A stretch of 64,000 nucleotides of DNA from the NCBI GenBank assembly GCA_965653565.1, contig CBFHAI010000024.1, forward strand, positions 1 through 64,000, given 5' to 3'. The position numbers and the translations under genes were made by a program. The DNA comes from JALCLA01 sp965653565. Its GTDB lineage: Bacteria > Pseudomonadota > Gammaproteobacteria > Xanthomonadales > Xanthomonadaceae. Each line of letters opens with the position of its first letter. The first letter of the stretch is position 1. Under the pieces are notes generated by a model. It had not been told where the DNA came from and searched no databases. It saw nothing but the letters and a program-made list of their open reading frames with translations. This document shows, piece after piece, positions 23,346-31,712 of this stretch.

Positions 23346-25708
23346 GCCGGCGCTTCCGGAGCGGTGGGACGGCTGGTGAGCAGCCAGGCGAGCAAGGTCT
23401 GCACCAGCACACCGAGGCCCACGGTCATACCGATCGCGCGCAGCACCGGCATCTGCGAAAGCGCCAGCAGCGCGAACACCAGCAGCGTCGACAGCGAGCA
23501 TACGACGAGCGCGTGCAGGGTGCGGCGTTGATCCTGCGCGTTGGTTCCGGCGCGCTCGAGGAACAGCGCGTAGTCGACACCGAGACACGCCGCCAGCACC
23601 AGCGACACCAGGTGGAACAGGGTCAGTTCGATAGCGAGCGCATGGAACAGCGCGAGCACCGTCGCGGTACCGAGTGCGACCGGCAACAGCACGCGCACGG
23701 CGCGGCGCCAATCGCCCACCGACCAGGTGATGCCGATGCACAATAAGATCCACGCCGCGCTCATCGCCCACAGCAGGCGTGCACGCCAGGCGCTGGCCAG
23801 CGATTGCGCAGTGGCCTTCAGATCGAGCAGATGCACGCCGGGCTGCGCTTGGGCCCACGAAGCCAGCAGCTCGGTTTTCTGCAGACCGCTCAGCGAAATC
23901 AGGCCGAGCACGGCATCGCCAGACGGACGCAGCAAGGCATCGATGCGCATCTGCAGCGGCGTGCCGGCCAGATCGTCCGGTGTCAGCGGCGCGCGCGTTC
24001 GCGCACGTTCCACGGCATCGAGAAAAGGCTCGAAGGCCGCCGCGGCGAATTGCGTGCCCGCCTGCGCTGCGAGCAGATCGTCGCGCAGTTTTGCCGGCAC
24101 CGGCAACGCGATCTGACGCTCGCGCTGCACCTTTTGCGAAGGAAGATAACGCGCGGCGAAATCGTAGCCGGCGAGCACGCCCTCGCCGACCAGACGATCG
24201 AGATCCGTCTGCAGACTTTCACTGCGCTGTAGTACTTGTTCGGCGTCGTCGCCGCGCACGACGAGCAGCCAGCGCACGTCCGGCGCGCCGAGTTCCGCGC
24301 GCAGTTCGCGATCGCGTTGCAGCAGCGGTTTTGGCACCGGCGTCAGCGCGGCGAGATCGTCCTGCCACCACGGCGCGGGCACGAACGCGATCGACGCGGC
24401 ACACAGGATCGCCACGACGACCGCCGGCCAGCGCGGCAGGCGACGGCTCAGCAGGCGTCGCTGCAGCCAGTGCGGCAAGGCCGCGTCGGCCACGTCGCGC
24501 TGCACCGCGGGCAAGACCTGCGGCAACGCATAACGTGTCGTTAGCGCAGCAACGGCGAGCCCGGTGATGGTGAAGGCCGCCAGTTGCCGCAAACCATCGA
24601 CGCCGGCGAACACGAAAATCAGATAGGCCAGGCAACTCGACCCGGTGCCGGCGGCCATCGTCGGCCAGATGTGGCGCACGGTGGCGAGATTGTCGACGCC
24701 GGGCTTGCCATGGCTGAAAAGATGCACCGGATAATCCTGCGCCACGCCGAGCAGCGTGAAGCCGAAGGCGAGCGTGATGCCGTGCACATCGCCGAAGAAA
24801 AGCGTGGTGGCGACGAGGCCGGCGACGGCACCGGTCGCGAGCGGCAGCGCGCCGTAGAACGGCAGCGTGACGCTGCGATAGGCGGCGGCCAGCAACAGGA
24901 TCAGGATTACCGTCGCCGCGGTTCCGAGTGCGCTCGCTTCCGAGCTGGTCTGCCGCGACATGCGTTCGGCGAACGCACCGGGGCCGGAAATCTCCAGCGT
25001 GCCGCCATCGTCGAGCGCCGCGTGCGCGTCGCGCAGTCGTTGCAGAGCGGCCTGCTGGCCGACCGGATCGAACCCCGGTGCGCGCGTTTCGACCAGCAAC
25101 AAGGCCTGCTGCAGATCGCGCGACATCCACACGCCGTCGAAGCGTTCCGGCTCGGTCGCCGGCGTCCAGGCATGCAACACGCGCAGCGTTTCCAGGGTGG
25201 GATCGCGCGCCAGCAACGGCGCGATCATCGCGGCCGCCGGCGAGGCCAGGTCGCGCAGGCGATCACGCAGTGCGAGCTTCAGCGCATCGGCTTCGAGACT
25301 GCCTTGCGACGGCCCCGGCGAGACGAGGTAGCGCGCGTCCTGCAGCACGTCCGGAAGGCTGTCGATCGATTCCTCGCCGTTGCCGATCCAGGCGAACTCC
25401 GGCGCCTCCGAGAGCGATTCACGCAAGACGCGCGAGCGCTCGGCGAGGTCTTCAGGCTCACCGCCGGACAAGGCCACCAGCAACAGGCGCGAACCCGGTC
25501 CTTCACCGAGCAGTTCCATCATCAGCGCCTGGTCGGCGGTACGCGGTGCGGGCATGAACAGGCGCAAGTCGCCGCTCACCCGCAACGTGCTCGCGGACCA
25601 CATCCCGGCAAGCGCGAGCACGACGAGCCAGATAGCCAGAACGACGAGACGGCGCGCGCGCGTCGGCGCCGCGGCGGTTTCGTCGAGCTTCGGTGCGGGA
25701 GATGGCAT
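23342..25708 (-). CDS. RND/MMPL-type exporter of the pigment cluster
   Basis: A 788-residue inner-membrane protein of the RND/MMPL superfamily. It shows the expected two halves: one N-terminal transmembrane helix and a large periplasmic loop (residues about 50-255), then a five-helix block with TLAFGFTLLGVAQDYPVHL near 330, a second helix and periplasmic loop, and a matching block with the VLAACLGVDYALFLERA motif near 710. Similar proteins in aryl-polyene clusters are thought to move the lipid-linked pigment outward. The start at 25708 leaves an eight-base gap to the LolA-like gene; an upstream in-frame start at 25738 is possible. Confidence 0.9.
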   Translation of the reverse strand: MPSPAPKLDETAAAPTRARRLVVLAIWLVVLALAGMWSASTLRVSGDLRLFMPAPRTADQALMMELLGEGPGSRLLLVALSGGEPEDLAERSRVLRESLSEAPEFAWIGNGEESIDSLPDVLQDARYLVSPGPSQGSLEADALKLALRDRLRDLASPAAAMIAPLLARDPTLETLRVLHAWTPATEPERFDGVWMSRDLQQALLLVETRAPGFDPVGQQAALQRLRDAHAALDDGGTLEISGPGAFAERMSRQTSSEASALGTAATVILILLLAAAYRSVTLPFYGALPLATGAVAGLVATTLFFGDVHGITLAFGFTLLGVAQDYPVHLFSHGKPGVDNLATVRHIWPTMAAGTGSSCLAYLIFVFAGVDGLRQLAAFTITGLAVAALTTRYALPQVLPAVQRDVADAALPHWLQRRLLSRRLPRWPAVVVAILCAASIAFVPAPWWQDDLAALTPVPKPLLQRDRELRAELGAPDVRWLLVVRGDDAEQVLQRSESLQTDLDRLVGEGVLAGYDFAARYLPSQKVQRERQIALPVPAKLRDDLLAAQAGTQFAAAAFEPFLDAVERARTRAPLTPDDLAGTPLQMRIDALLRPSGDAVLGLISLSGLQKTELLASWAQAQPGVHLLDLKATAQSLASAWRARLLWAMSAAWILLCIGITWSVGDWRRAVRVLLPVALGTATVLALFHALAIELTLFHLVSLVLAACLGVDYALFLERAGTNAQDQRRTLHALVVCSLSTLLVFALLALSQMPVLRAIGMTVGLGVLVQTLLAWLLTSRPTAPEAPA

Positions 25709-25716
25709 CGCGCGGT

Positions 25717-26370
25717 TTACTTCGCGCCGTCCTGGCATAAGGCGTCGCGCGCGGTTTCATCGGTGACTCGTGCCGCGGCTTCCGCCGCCTCGGCCAGCCA
25801 GGTGCGGCTGGTTTCGGCCCCGACGAGCACGAGATCCATGCAGCGCAAGGTGTCATCGACGCCGACGAAACGCATCGATTCCACGCGCTTGGCCAAGCGC
25901 TTGTCGAGCGGCACCAGTTGCAGCGACCAGGCCGCGTCGGTGCCGTCCATCTGCAATCGATAATGCCGTTGCAGCAGCGCAAGATCGCCGCCGAGCACTG
26001 CCTCGATACTGGCCGTGAGCGCACGCAACTCGGGCGCGCGGCGCAGCGAAAATTTGCGGACGCGTTCGCCGTCGCGTTCGACGCTCACCTTCTCGCCTTC
26101 GATACGGGTGAGTTCGCGGTACGGCGTGCGGATTTCCTTGACCAGCGTGCCGGCCGCGGGCCGCCGCAGTTCGCCGGCGAACAACAGCGGCTCGGCCAGC
26201 AGCGGCGACTGGCGGCGTTCGAAGAAGGCGGTCAGGGTCGGGGCCGGTCGTTGCAGCGCCGCCAGCAACGCCGCCGGGTCAGGCGGCGGTGCCGCCGTCG
26301 CCGAGGCGCTGCACAGCAGGCACAGGATCGATGCCGTCCGCAGGCTTCGCGCTGGCTTCGTCGCTCGCAT
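25717..26370 (-). CDS. LolA-like periplasmic outer-membrane lipoprotein carrier
   Basis: A 217-residue exported protein with a signal peptide ending ATA before APPPDP. The rest matches the LolA/LolA-like fold used for lipoprotein or lipid transfer across the periplasm: PTLTAFFERRQSPLLAEPLLFAGELRR, GTLVKEI and a C-terminal half with two cysteines. LolA-like genes next to MMPL exporters are typical of aryl-polyene clusters, where they are thought to ferry pigment to the outer membrane. Its first 92 bases overlap the end of the acyltransferase gene in another frame, an unusually long overlap, but the signal peptide depends on this start. Confidence 0.82.
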   Translation of the reverse strand: MRATKPARSLRTASILCLLCSASATAAPPPDPAALLAALQRPAPTLTAFFERRQSPLLAEPLLFAGELRRPAAGTLVKEIRTPYRELTRIEGEKVSVERDGERVRKFSLRRAPELRALTASIEAVLGGDLALLQRHYRLQMDGTDAAWSLQLVPLDKRLAKRVESMRFVGVDDTLRCMDLVLVGAETSRTWLAEAAEAAARVTDETARDALCQDGAK

Positions 26371-27265
26371 CGGTGCTCCAGAAATCGTAGAAGTTGAACC
26401 AGTTGAAAGGCGCGCTGCGCACATGATGTTCGAGCCGCTGCGCGTAGTTCGCCTGCAATCTTTCGAGCATCGCGCGACGCTGATTGCGCGGCACGTGGTG
26501 GCCCACGTCGAAGGCCTCGAAGTGCAGATCGTAGCGCCGGCCGCCGCGATACAGGCCGAAGCACAGCACCACCGGCACGCGCAGCGCGGCGGCGATCAGG
26601 AAGGGCGCATTCGGAAAACGCGCCGGCTCGCCGAGAAACGGCACCGCGGTCGTCACTTCACCGGACTTGGCGCGATCGACCAGCAGGCCGACCACCGCGT
26701 TGGCCTGCGTGGCTTCGTGGATCGCCAGCGTGATCGCGGTGCCGCCCTGGCGCGCGTCGATCACGGTGCGCGCCACTTCCGGGCTCAGGGCCTCGAGCAT
26801 CTGCGTGACCACGGCGTTCTGGCCGCGATCCATCACCACGCGCAGTTGCACGTCGGGACGTTCGAGCGACAGCACGCGCAAGGATTCGAAACTGCCGTGA
26901 TGCGACCCGAACAGCAGCACGCCGCGGCCTTCGTCGATCTTCTCGTGCAGTTCGGCCAGCCCGTGCACCTGGATGTCGAAGCGGCGCAGCTGGCCCGACA
27001 GCAGGAACACGCGATCGAGAATGGTGGAAGCGAAGCAATGGATATGGCGCGCCACTTCCATCAGCGTGGCGCGGCGTCCGAATACGCGCGTCAGGTAAGC
27101 GCGCGATGCCTGCCGTTCCGGCGCCCGCACGATCAGGAAATAGAGCGTGATCGGATACAACAACAGGCGACTGACGGTGCGCCCGCCGGAACGCGCGATG
27201 CCGCGGATCAGCCAGATCGCGAAGCGTCCGCCGCCTTCCGGACGGCGTTCCCAGTGGCCGGTCAT
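26279..27265 (-). CDS. LPLAT-family lipid A-type acyltransferase of the pigment cluster
   Basis: A 328-residue membrane-associated acyltransferase of the LpxL/HtrB-like family. The catalytic pattern H-x4-E is seen in GSHHGSFE near residue 120, followed by VMDRGQN near 143, ARQGGTAI near 170 and PFLGEPARFPNAPF near 207. An N-terminal hydrophobic segment (about residues 33-48) anchors it to the inner membrane. In aryl-polyene clusters such enzymes are proposed to transfer the polyene to a glycerolipid or other acceptor. It overlaps the upstream dehydratase gene by four bases and the downstream LolA-like gene by 92. Confidence 0.86.
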   Translation of the reverse strand: MTGHWERRPEGGGRFAIWLIRGIARSGGRTVSRLLLYPITLYFLIVRAPERQASRAYLTRVFGRRATLMEVARHIHCFASTILDRVFLLSGQLRRFDIQVHGLAELHEKIDEGRGVLLFGSHHGSFESLRVLSLERPDVQLRVVMDRGQNAVVTQMLEALSPEVARTVIDARQGGTAITLAIHEATQANAVVGLLVDRAKSGEVTTAVPFLGEPARFPNAPFLIAAALRVPVVLCFGLYRGGRRYDLHFEAFDVGHHVPRNQRRAMLERLQANYAQRLEHHVRSAPFNWFNFYDFWSTDASDEASAKPADGIDPVPAVQRLGDGGTAA

Positions 27266-27573
27266 GGCGCGGCGAACACCAGTTCGCCGCTGGCGAGCAC
27301 GAGCGCTTCGCGCAGCACGCGGAATTTGGCGCGGTTGCTGTCGGCGTCGAAGGCGATTTCGATGCGGGCGTCCTGCTCCGGCAACAACGGCGCGAGGAAT
27401 TTCACTTGTGGAATACGTTGCAGCAGTCGGGTACCGATGACGATCTGCGCGCGCGCGACGACGGCATCGAGCAGCACCACGCCCGGCACCACCGGATTGC
27501 CGGGAAAGTGTCCCGGCAGACTCGGATGATCGGCCGGCACACGCAACGCGAACGAGTGCAGTGGGTCGCTCAC
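27262..27573 (-). CDS. Hotdog-fold hydroxyacyl-ACP dehydratase (ApeI-like)
   Basis: A 103-residue FabA/FabZ-like protein with the dehydratase signature HPSLPGHFPGNPVVPGVVLLD at about residues 16-36, containing the presumed active His. The start is GTG 27573, which overlaps the stop of the membrane-protein gene (GTGA) and gives the full hotdog core. A longer frame upstream is not protein-like. In aryl-polyene synthesis two hotdog dehydratases act together; the other here is the ApeP-like gene. The region after the signature (QVKFLAPLLPEQDARIEI) forms the expected beta strands. Confidence 0.85.
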   Translation of the reverse strand: MSDPLHSFALRVPADHPSLPGHFPGNPVVPGVVLLDAVVARAQIVIGTRLLQRIPQVKFLAPLLPEQDARIEIAFDADSNRAKFRVLREALVLASGELVFAAP

Positions 27574-28241
27574 GAGCCGCGCCAGAACGCCGGACCCAGG
27601 CGCGCGACACGCGTCAGGAAGTCCGCGAAGTTGCGGTACGGCTGCTGCGGGAAACGGGTGTGACGGTAGGCGTATTCGCCGACGAACAGCGCCAGGATGA
27701 TCGCGTAGTTGAGCGCATTGGCGAACAGCGACCACAGCGAGAACGGCACCGCGATCGGCACCGGCAGGCCGGCCGCATGCAGCAATCCATCAGGCACCGC
27801 GAACAGCGCCAGCAGCAGATTCAGGCCGCACAATCCGAGCAGCACACAAGCCCAGATCAGCGTCACGCCACGCGTATAACTTTTCACGCCGTCGATCGAC
27901 GACGCCGCCGGATTCAGCGCGACGACCACGCGCTCGATCAACGGCGTGCGCCCGGCGCGCAGGCTGCGCGCGAACTGCGAACCGATCGCGCCGGTGATCA
28001 GCATCGGCGGGAACAGCAAGGCGACCCGAGCATTTCCGCTCGCCCACAACGCCCACAACAAGCCGACGACGATCAGCAGCGCCAGCATCAAACGCACCGG
28101 ACGCACGTACATCGGCCAGCAGACCGCCAGTGCCAGGCACCCTACCGATGCCACGGCCAGGGCCTCGGATCCGGAAATCGCGGACGCATGGGCAAGCAGC
28201 GGGAACGCCAGCGCCAGCACGACTACCGGCCAGCGGTTCAC
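27570..28241 (-). CDS. COG4648-type membrane protein of the pigment cluster
   Basis: A 223-residue polytopic protein with about six or seven hydrophobic helices, starting at GTG 28241 inside the end of the ACP gene (GTGA overlap). The conserved segment GNARVALLFPPMLITGAIGSQFARSLRAGRTPLIERV in the middle matches membrane proteins that accompany ACP and acyltransferase genes in aryl-polyene clusters. The C-terminus is basic and aromatic (FVGEYAYRHTRFPQQPYRNFADFL). Function is unknown; a scaffold or acceptor-lipid role is a guess from position between ACP and dehydratase. Confidence 0.8.
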   Translation of the reverse strand: MNRWPVVVLALAFPLLAHASAISGSEALAVASVGCLALAVCWPMYVRPVRLMLALLIVVGLLWALWASGNARVALLFPPMLITGAIGSQFARSLRAGRTPLIERVVVALNPAASSIDGVKSYTRGVTLIWACVLLGLCGLNLLLALFAVPDGLLHAAGLPVPIAVPFSLWSLFANALNYAIILALFVGEYAYRHTRFPQQPYRNFADFLTRVARLGPAFWRGS

Positions 28242-28507
28242 ACCGTGCGGTTCTGCTCGATATGCGCGGTGAGCGCGCGCAACGAACCGAAGATGCGGCG
28301 ATTGTCTTCGTTGTCGGAGCGCAGCTGGAAGCCGTAGCGCTTGGAAATCGCCAGCGCCAGTTCGAGCGCGTCGATCGAGTCCAGGCCCAGGCCCGAACCG
28401 AACAACGGCTGTTCGGGATCGATCGCGGCGGCGTCGGTGTCTTCGAGATTGAGCGAATCGACCAGCAATTGGGCCAGTTCGTGCTCGGCGGGAGATTGGT
28501 TCGGCAT
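28238..28507 (-). CDS. Acyl carrier protein of the pigment cluster
   Basis: An 89-residue ACP. The phosphopantetheine Ser lies in LFGSGLGLDSIDALELALAI at about residue 42, with four helices and an acidic surface as expected. The start MPNQSPAEHELAQ is preceded by a normal intergenic region; upstream residues in frame are not protein-like. It is the first gene of the minus-strand pigment operon. It should carry the aryl starter and growing chain, after being charged by the AMP-dependent ligase. Most aryl-polyene clusters that I know have two ACPs; only this one is visible here. Confidence 0.93.
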   Translation of the reverse strand: MPNQSPAEHELAQLLVDSLNLEDTDAAAIDPEQPLFGSGLGLDSIDALELALAISKRYGFQLRSDNEDNRRIFGSLRALTAHIEQNRTV

Positions 28508-28652
28508 GGAAAAGAGTGCGTGTTCTGAGCGAAAAATGGGAGGCGGCTTGCCCGGCACCGCGCGGCCCCGGTTCGGCGCCAATGCCCGGCGGCCGTGCGC
28601 TCCCTGGGGCACGAAGGTTAACATACCGGCCCGTCAGCGATTCCGCGTTCCG
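28508..28652. promoter_or_regulatory. Divergent promoter region of the two pigment operons
   Basis: The 145 bases between the ACP start (minus) and the second flavoprotein start (plus) must hold promoters for both. A TATGTT -10-like hexamer on the minus strand (complement of 28619-28624 region) is visible, but no convincing -35 box accompanies it, and I see no strong operator. Called from gene arrangement. Confidence 0.35.
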
Positions 28653-29966
28653 ATGAGCGTTGCACTGAAGAGTGTGCCCCCCCTGCGCGACAGCGATGTC
28701 ATCGTGATCGGCGGCGGCCCGGCCGGCAGCACGGCGGCCGCCCTGCTGGCGCGGCGCGGCTGGCAGGTGACGCTGCTGGAGAAAGGTCGCCACCCGCGTT
28801 TCCACATCGGCGAATCGCTGCTGCCGTTGAATCTGCCGATCCTCGAACGATTGGGTGTGCTCGACCAGGTGGCCGCCATCGGCGTGCGCAAGCTGGCCGC
28901 CGATTTCCCGTCCGGCGGCGGCAACTACGGCTCGTTTCAGTTCGCGCGCGCGCTCGACGCGGTGAGCGATCACGCCTTCCAGGTGCGGCGTTCCGAGTTC
29001 GACGAGGTGTTGTTCCGCAATGCGCAAAGAGCCGGCGCGAGCGGCGTCGAAGACGCCGAAGTGCTCGACGCCACGGCGCTGCCGGACGGCCGCCATGCGG
29101 TGCGGGTTAAACACGCGGGCAACGAACACACGATCCACGCGCGCTACCTGATCGACGCCAGCGGCCGCGATACCCTGTTCGGCCGCAAACTGGGCCTCAA
29201 GCAGGCCCACGGCAAACATCGCTCGGCCGCGATGTTCGGGCACTACCGCGGCGTCGAGCGCCGTCCCGGCGAGGACGCCGGCAACATCACGATCTATCGC
29301 CTGGCGCAGGGCTGGATGTGGATGATTCCGCTGCGCGACGATGTGATGAGCGTGGGCGCGGTCTGCGATCCGGCGCACTTCAAGCAGCGGCGCGGCGCGC
29401 TGGAAGATTTCCTGCTCGAGACCTTCAATGCGCATCCCGAGGCGCGCGCGCGGCTGGCCAAGGCCGAGCGCATTTCGGACGTTGAAGCCGCCGGCAATTA
29501 CTCCTATGCCTGCCGCGAAATCGCGGGCCAAGGCTGGGTGATGGCGGGCGACGCCTACGCCTTCGTCGATCCGATCTTTTCGTCGGGCGTGTATCTGGCG
29601 ATGCACAGCGCCGAGAATGCCGCGCGGCTGGTCGACGAAACCCTGCGCACGCCATCGCGCGAGCAAGCGCTGCAGCGCGCGTATCGCAAACGCCACGACG
29701 CCGGGCTGCGCCAGTTCATGTGGTTCATCGAACGCTTCACCGGGCCCACGATGCGCGAACTGTTCCAGAATCCGCGCAATTTCTGGCAGGTCGAACAGGC
29801 GGTGATTTCGCTGCTGGCGGGCGATGTGTTCGACAATCCGCGCGTGCGCCGACGGCTGCGGGTGTTCCGTCTCATCCACACGCTGACGTGGTTGCGGCTG
29901 CGATTGCGCGGAGGTTTGCGCAGCGATGCGCAGCAGGCCGCCGCGGCCGGAGAGGCGCTGGCTTGA
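28653..29966 (+). CDS. Flavin-dependent halogenase-like oxidoreductase 2
   Basis: A 437-residue flavoprotein of the FAD-dependent halogenase/geranylgeranyl-reductase superfamily. It has VIVIGGGPAGSTAAALLARRG near residue 16, the halogenase-branch motif FHIGESLLP near 50, YLIDASGRD near 165, WMWMIPL near 225 (the W-x-W-x-I-P halogenase motif) and GDAYAFVDPIFSSGVYLA near 300 for FAD. It is a better match to halogenases than the first flavoprotein. Bromination of the aryl head, as in xanthomonadin, is the attractive role but is not proven by sequence. It overlaps the chorismatase gene by four bases. Confidence 0.87.
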   Translation: MSVALKSVPPLRDSDVIVIGGGPAGSTAAALLARRGWQVTLLEKGRHPRFHIGESLLPLNLPILERLGVLDQVAAIGVRKLAADFPSGGGNYGSFQFARALDAVSDHAFQVRRSEFDEVLFRNAQRAGASGVEDAEVLDATALPDGRHAVRVKHAGNEHTIHARYLIDASGRDTLFGRKLGLKQAHGKHRSAAMFGHYRGVERRPGEDAGNITIYRLAQGWMWMIPLRDDVMSVGAVCDPAHFKQRRGALEDFLLETFNAHPEARARLAKAERISDVEAAGNYSYACREIAGQGWVMAGDAYAFVDPIFSSGVYLAMHSAENAARLVDETLRTPSREQALQRAYRKRHDAGLRQFMWFIERFTGPTMRELFQNPRNFWQVEQAVISLLAGDVFDNPRVRRRLRVFRLIHTLTWLRLRLRGGLRSDAQQAAAAGEALA

Positions 29967-30964
29967 TCGCGCGCAACGCAAGCCCGGCCGAGGGCGCGGA
30001 CCTGGTTCCGTTCTACATCCATGCCGACGATCCGCGCAGCCTGCTCGGGCCGCGCACGCTGGCGATTTTCGGTTTCGGCGATGGCGCGCCGCGCCGGCTA
30101 GACGATCCGCGCTATCTGCATATCGGGCTGCAGCCGGCGCAATCGCCGGCACCGTACGAAGTGTGGCGCTCGTGCGCCGAAGTGCGGCCGTGGCGCGATG
30201 GCGAGGTGCAGGGCGCGGACGACGACGTGCTGTCGTTCGGCTGGCTCGAAATCGAAGAAGGCCAGCGCGGCATCGCCGCGGCCGCGGAAGCCGGCTACCG
30301 GCGGCTGATGGCGCATCTATCGCGCAGCGAGTTTCCGCATCTGCTGCGGGTGTGGAATTACCTGGATGCGATCACCGAGGGCGAAGCCGACGCCGAACGC
30401 TATCGCCAGTTCTGCGTCGGACGCGTCGCCGGCCTGCAGGATTACCGGGAGCATTTCCCGGCGGCGACCGCGATCGGCCGCCGCGATGGCCGGCGCGTGC
30501 TGCAGATGTACTGGCTGAGCGCGCGCGAACCGGGCATCGCGGTCGAAAATCCGCGCCAGGTCGCCGCATATCGCTATCCCCGCCAATACGGCCCGCAGCC
30601 GCCGACCTTCGCGCGCGCGATGCTGTCGCCGGCGAAACTGCGCCTGCCGCTGATGTTGTCGGGCACCGCCGCGGTGGTCGGCCACGAATCGCAGCATCCG
30701 GAAGATCTGGTCGCGCAGGTGCAGGAATCCTTCCGCAATTTCGATGCACTGATCGGCCATGCACAAGCGCGGCTGCCGCGGCTGCCGCGCAACTTCGGCG
30801 CCGGCAGCCTGCTCAAGGTTTATGTGCGCGATGCCGAATCGCTGCAGTCGGCGTCCGACCAGATCGATGCCCTGCTCGGCGCCGATGTCGCGCGCCTGGT
30901 GCTGCACGCCGAAGTCTGCCGGCGCGAATTGATGATCGAAATCGACGGCTTTCACGCCGCCTGA
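29963..30964 (+). CDS. xanB2: XanB2-like chorismatase (hydroxybenzoate synthase)
   Basis: A 333-residue protein of the FkbO/Hyg5/XanB2 chorismatase family, which splits chorismate to hydroxybenzoates; XanB2 in Xanthomonas gives 3- and 4-hydroxybenzoate for xanthomonadin and ubiquinone. Family segments seen are FPHLLRVWNYLDAI near residue 117, RYRQFCVGRVAGLQDY near 146, ENPRQVAAYRYPRQYGP near 196 and SFRNFDALIGHA near 258, on a YjgF-like fold. The start is TTG 29963, overlapping the previous stop (TTGA); no ATG lies nearby in frame. Its presence beside the halogenase-like gene fixes the cluster as hydroxybenzoate-primed. Confidence 0.88.
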   Translation: MIARNASPAEGADLVPFYIHADDPRSLLGPRTLAIFGFGDGAPRRLDDPRYLHIGLQPAQSPAPYEVWRSCAEVRPWRDGEVQGADDDVLSFGWLEIEEGQRGIAAAAEAGYRRLMAHLSRSEFPHLLRVWNYLDAITEGEADAERYRQFCVGRVAGLQDYREHFPAATAIGRRDGRRVLQMYWLSAREPGIAVENPRQVAAYRYPRQYGPQPPTFARAMLSPAKLRLPLMLSGTAAVVGHESQHPEDLVAQVQESFRNFDALIGHAQARLPRLPRNFGAGSLLKVYVRDAESLQSASDQIDALLGADVARLVLHAEVCRRELMIEIDGFHAA

Positions 30965-30997
30965 TCGAAGCCGCCGCTTTGCAGGCCCCGGTTCGCG

Positions 30998-31489
30998 CTA
31001 CGGCGCGCAGGCCGCCGACGTTTCCACGCTGGCCGCGAACTGCGGCTTTTCGCCGGTTTTGACCACGGGCTGGTCGAGATATAGCCGCACGCGCTGCTGG
31101 CCGTCGTGTTCGATCGGCGTCATGGTGCCGGGGTGGCGCCACACCGAGATCGTCGCGATGCAGTCGGCGCGATCGGCGCGCGGCACGCGGATCACATCGT
31201 TGAGGATCCAGCCGGCGCCGGCCGCCGGCGGCTGCGTCAACGCGGTATCGAACGCCGCGCGCGGCTGGCACGGCGTTTTCGGACGCGCGCTCAGCGCGTA
31301 CGGCGCGGACGCATCGGCGTCGAACCGGCCCTCGAGCTGCGCACAGGCCTCCGGAATCGTGCGCAGCCCATGCGGCACGCCGACCGCCTGCGGCTTGCCG
31401 ACAGGTCGCGAAATTTCCGGCTCGGCCGCGAGCGTCGCGACGGGGATGGCGCAGCAGAACAGCAGGGCGAGGCGGCGGGCGGGCGTCAT
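30998..31489 (-). CDS. Secreted hypothetical protein
   Basis: A 163-residue protein with a signal peptide (LALLFCCAIPVATLAA) and about four cysteines in the mature part, which may form disulfides. Recognisable stretches are RTIPEACAQLEGRFD and RADRADCIATISVWRHPG; the C-terminus ends ETSAACAP. I know no family for it. It faces the chorismatase gene convergently across 33 bases and is divergent from hppA. Likely periplasmic; whether it belongs to the pigment cluster is unclear. Confidence 0.78.
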   Translation of the reverse strand: MTPARRLALLFCCAIPVATLAAEPEISRPVGKPQAVGVPHGLRTIPEACAQLEGRFDADASAPYALSARPKTPCQPRAAFDTALTQPPAAGAGWILNDVIRVPRADRADCIATISVWRHPGTMTPIEHDGQQRVRLYLDQPVVKTGEKPQFAASVETSAACAP

Positions 31490-31712
31490 GGGCGGGGTTT
31501 CTTCGGTGGCGTGGCGGTCGAGGGTGCCACCGGGCCGCTGAATCGCGAGTTGCCCGCAACGGCTACGGCAGCATCAATCGGCTGTAATCCTTTCCCGCAC
31601 CGCCGCTTGGCCCCGGCCTACCCCTTTGCCATACTCGGCCCCGGCCTGCCGGCCGCGTCCCCGCGACGCGTCGGATCGCGGCCATCACGTTCAAAAAACC
31701 GGGGATTCTTTC

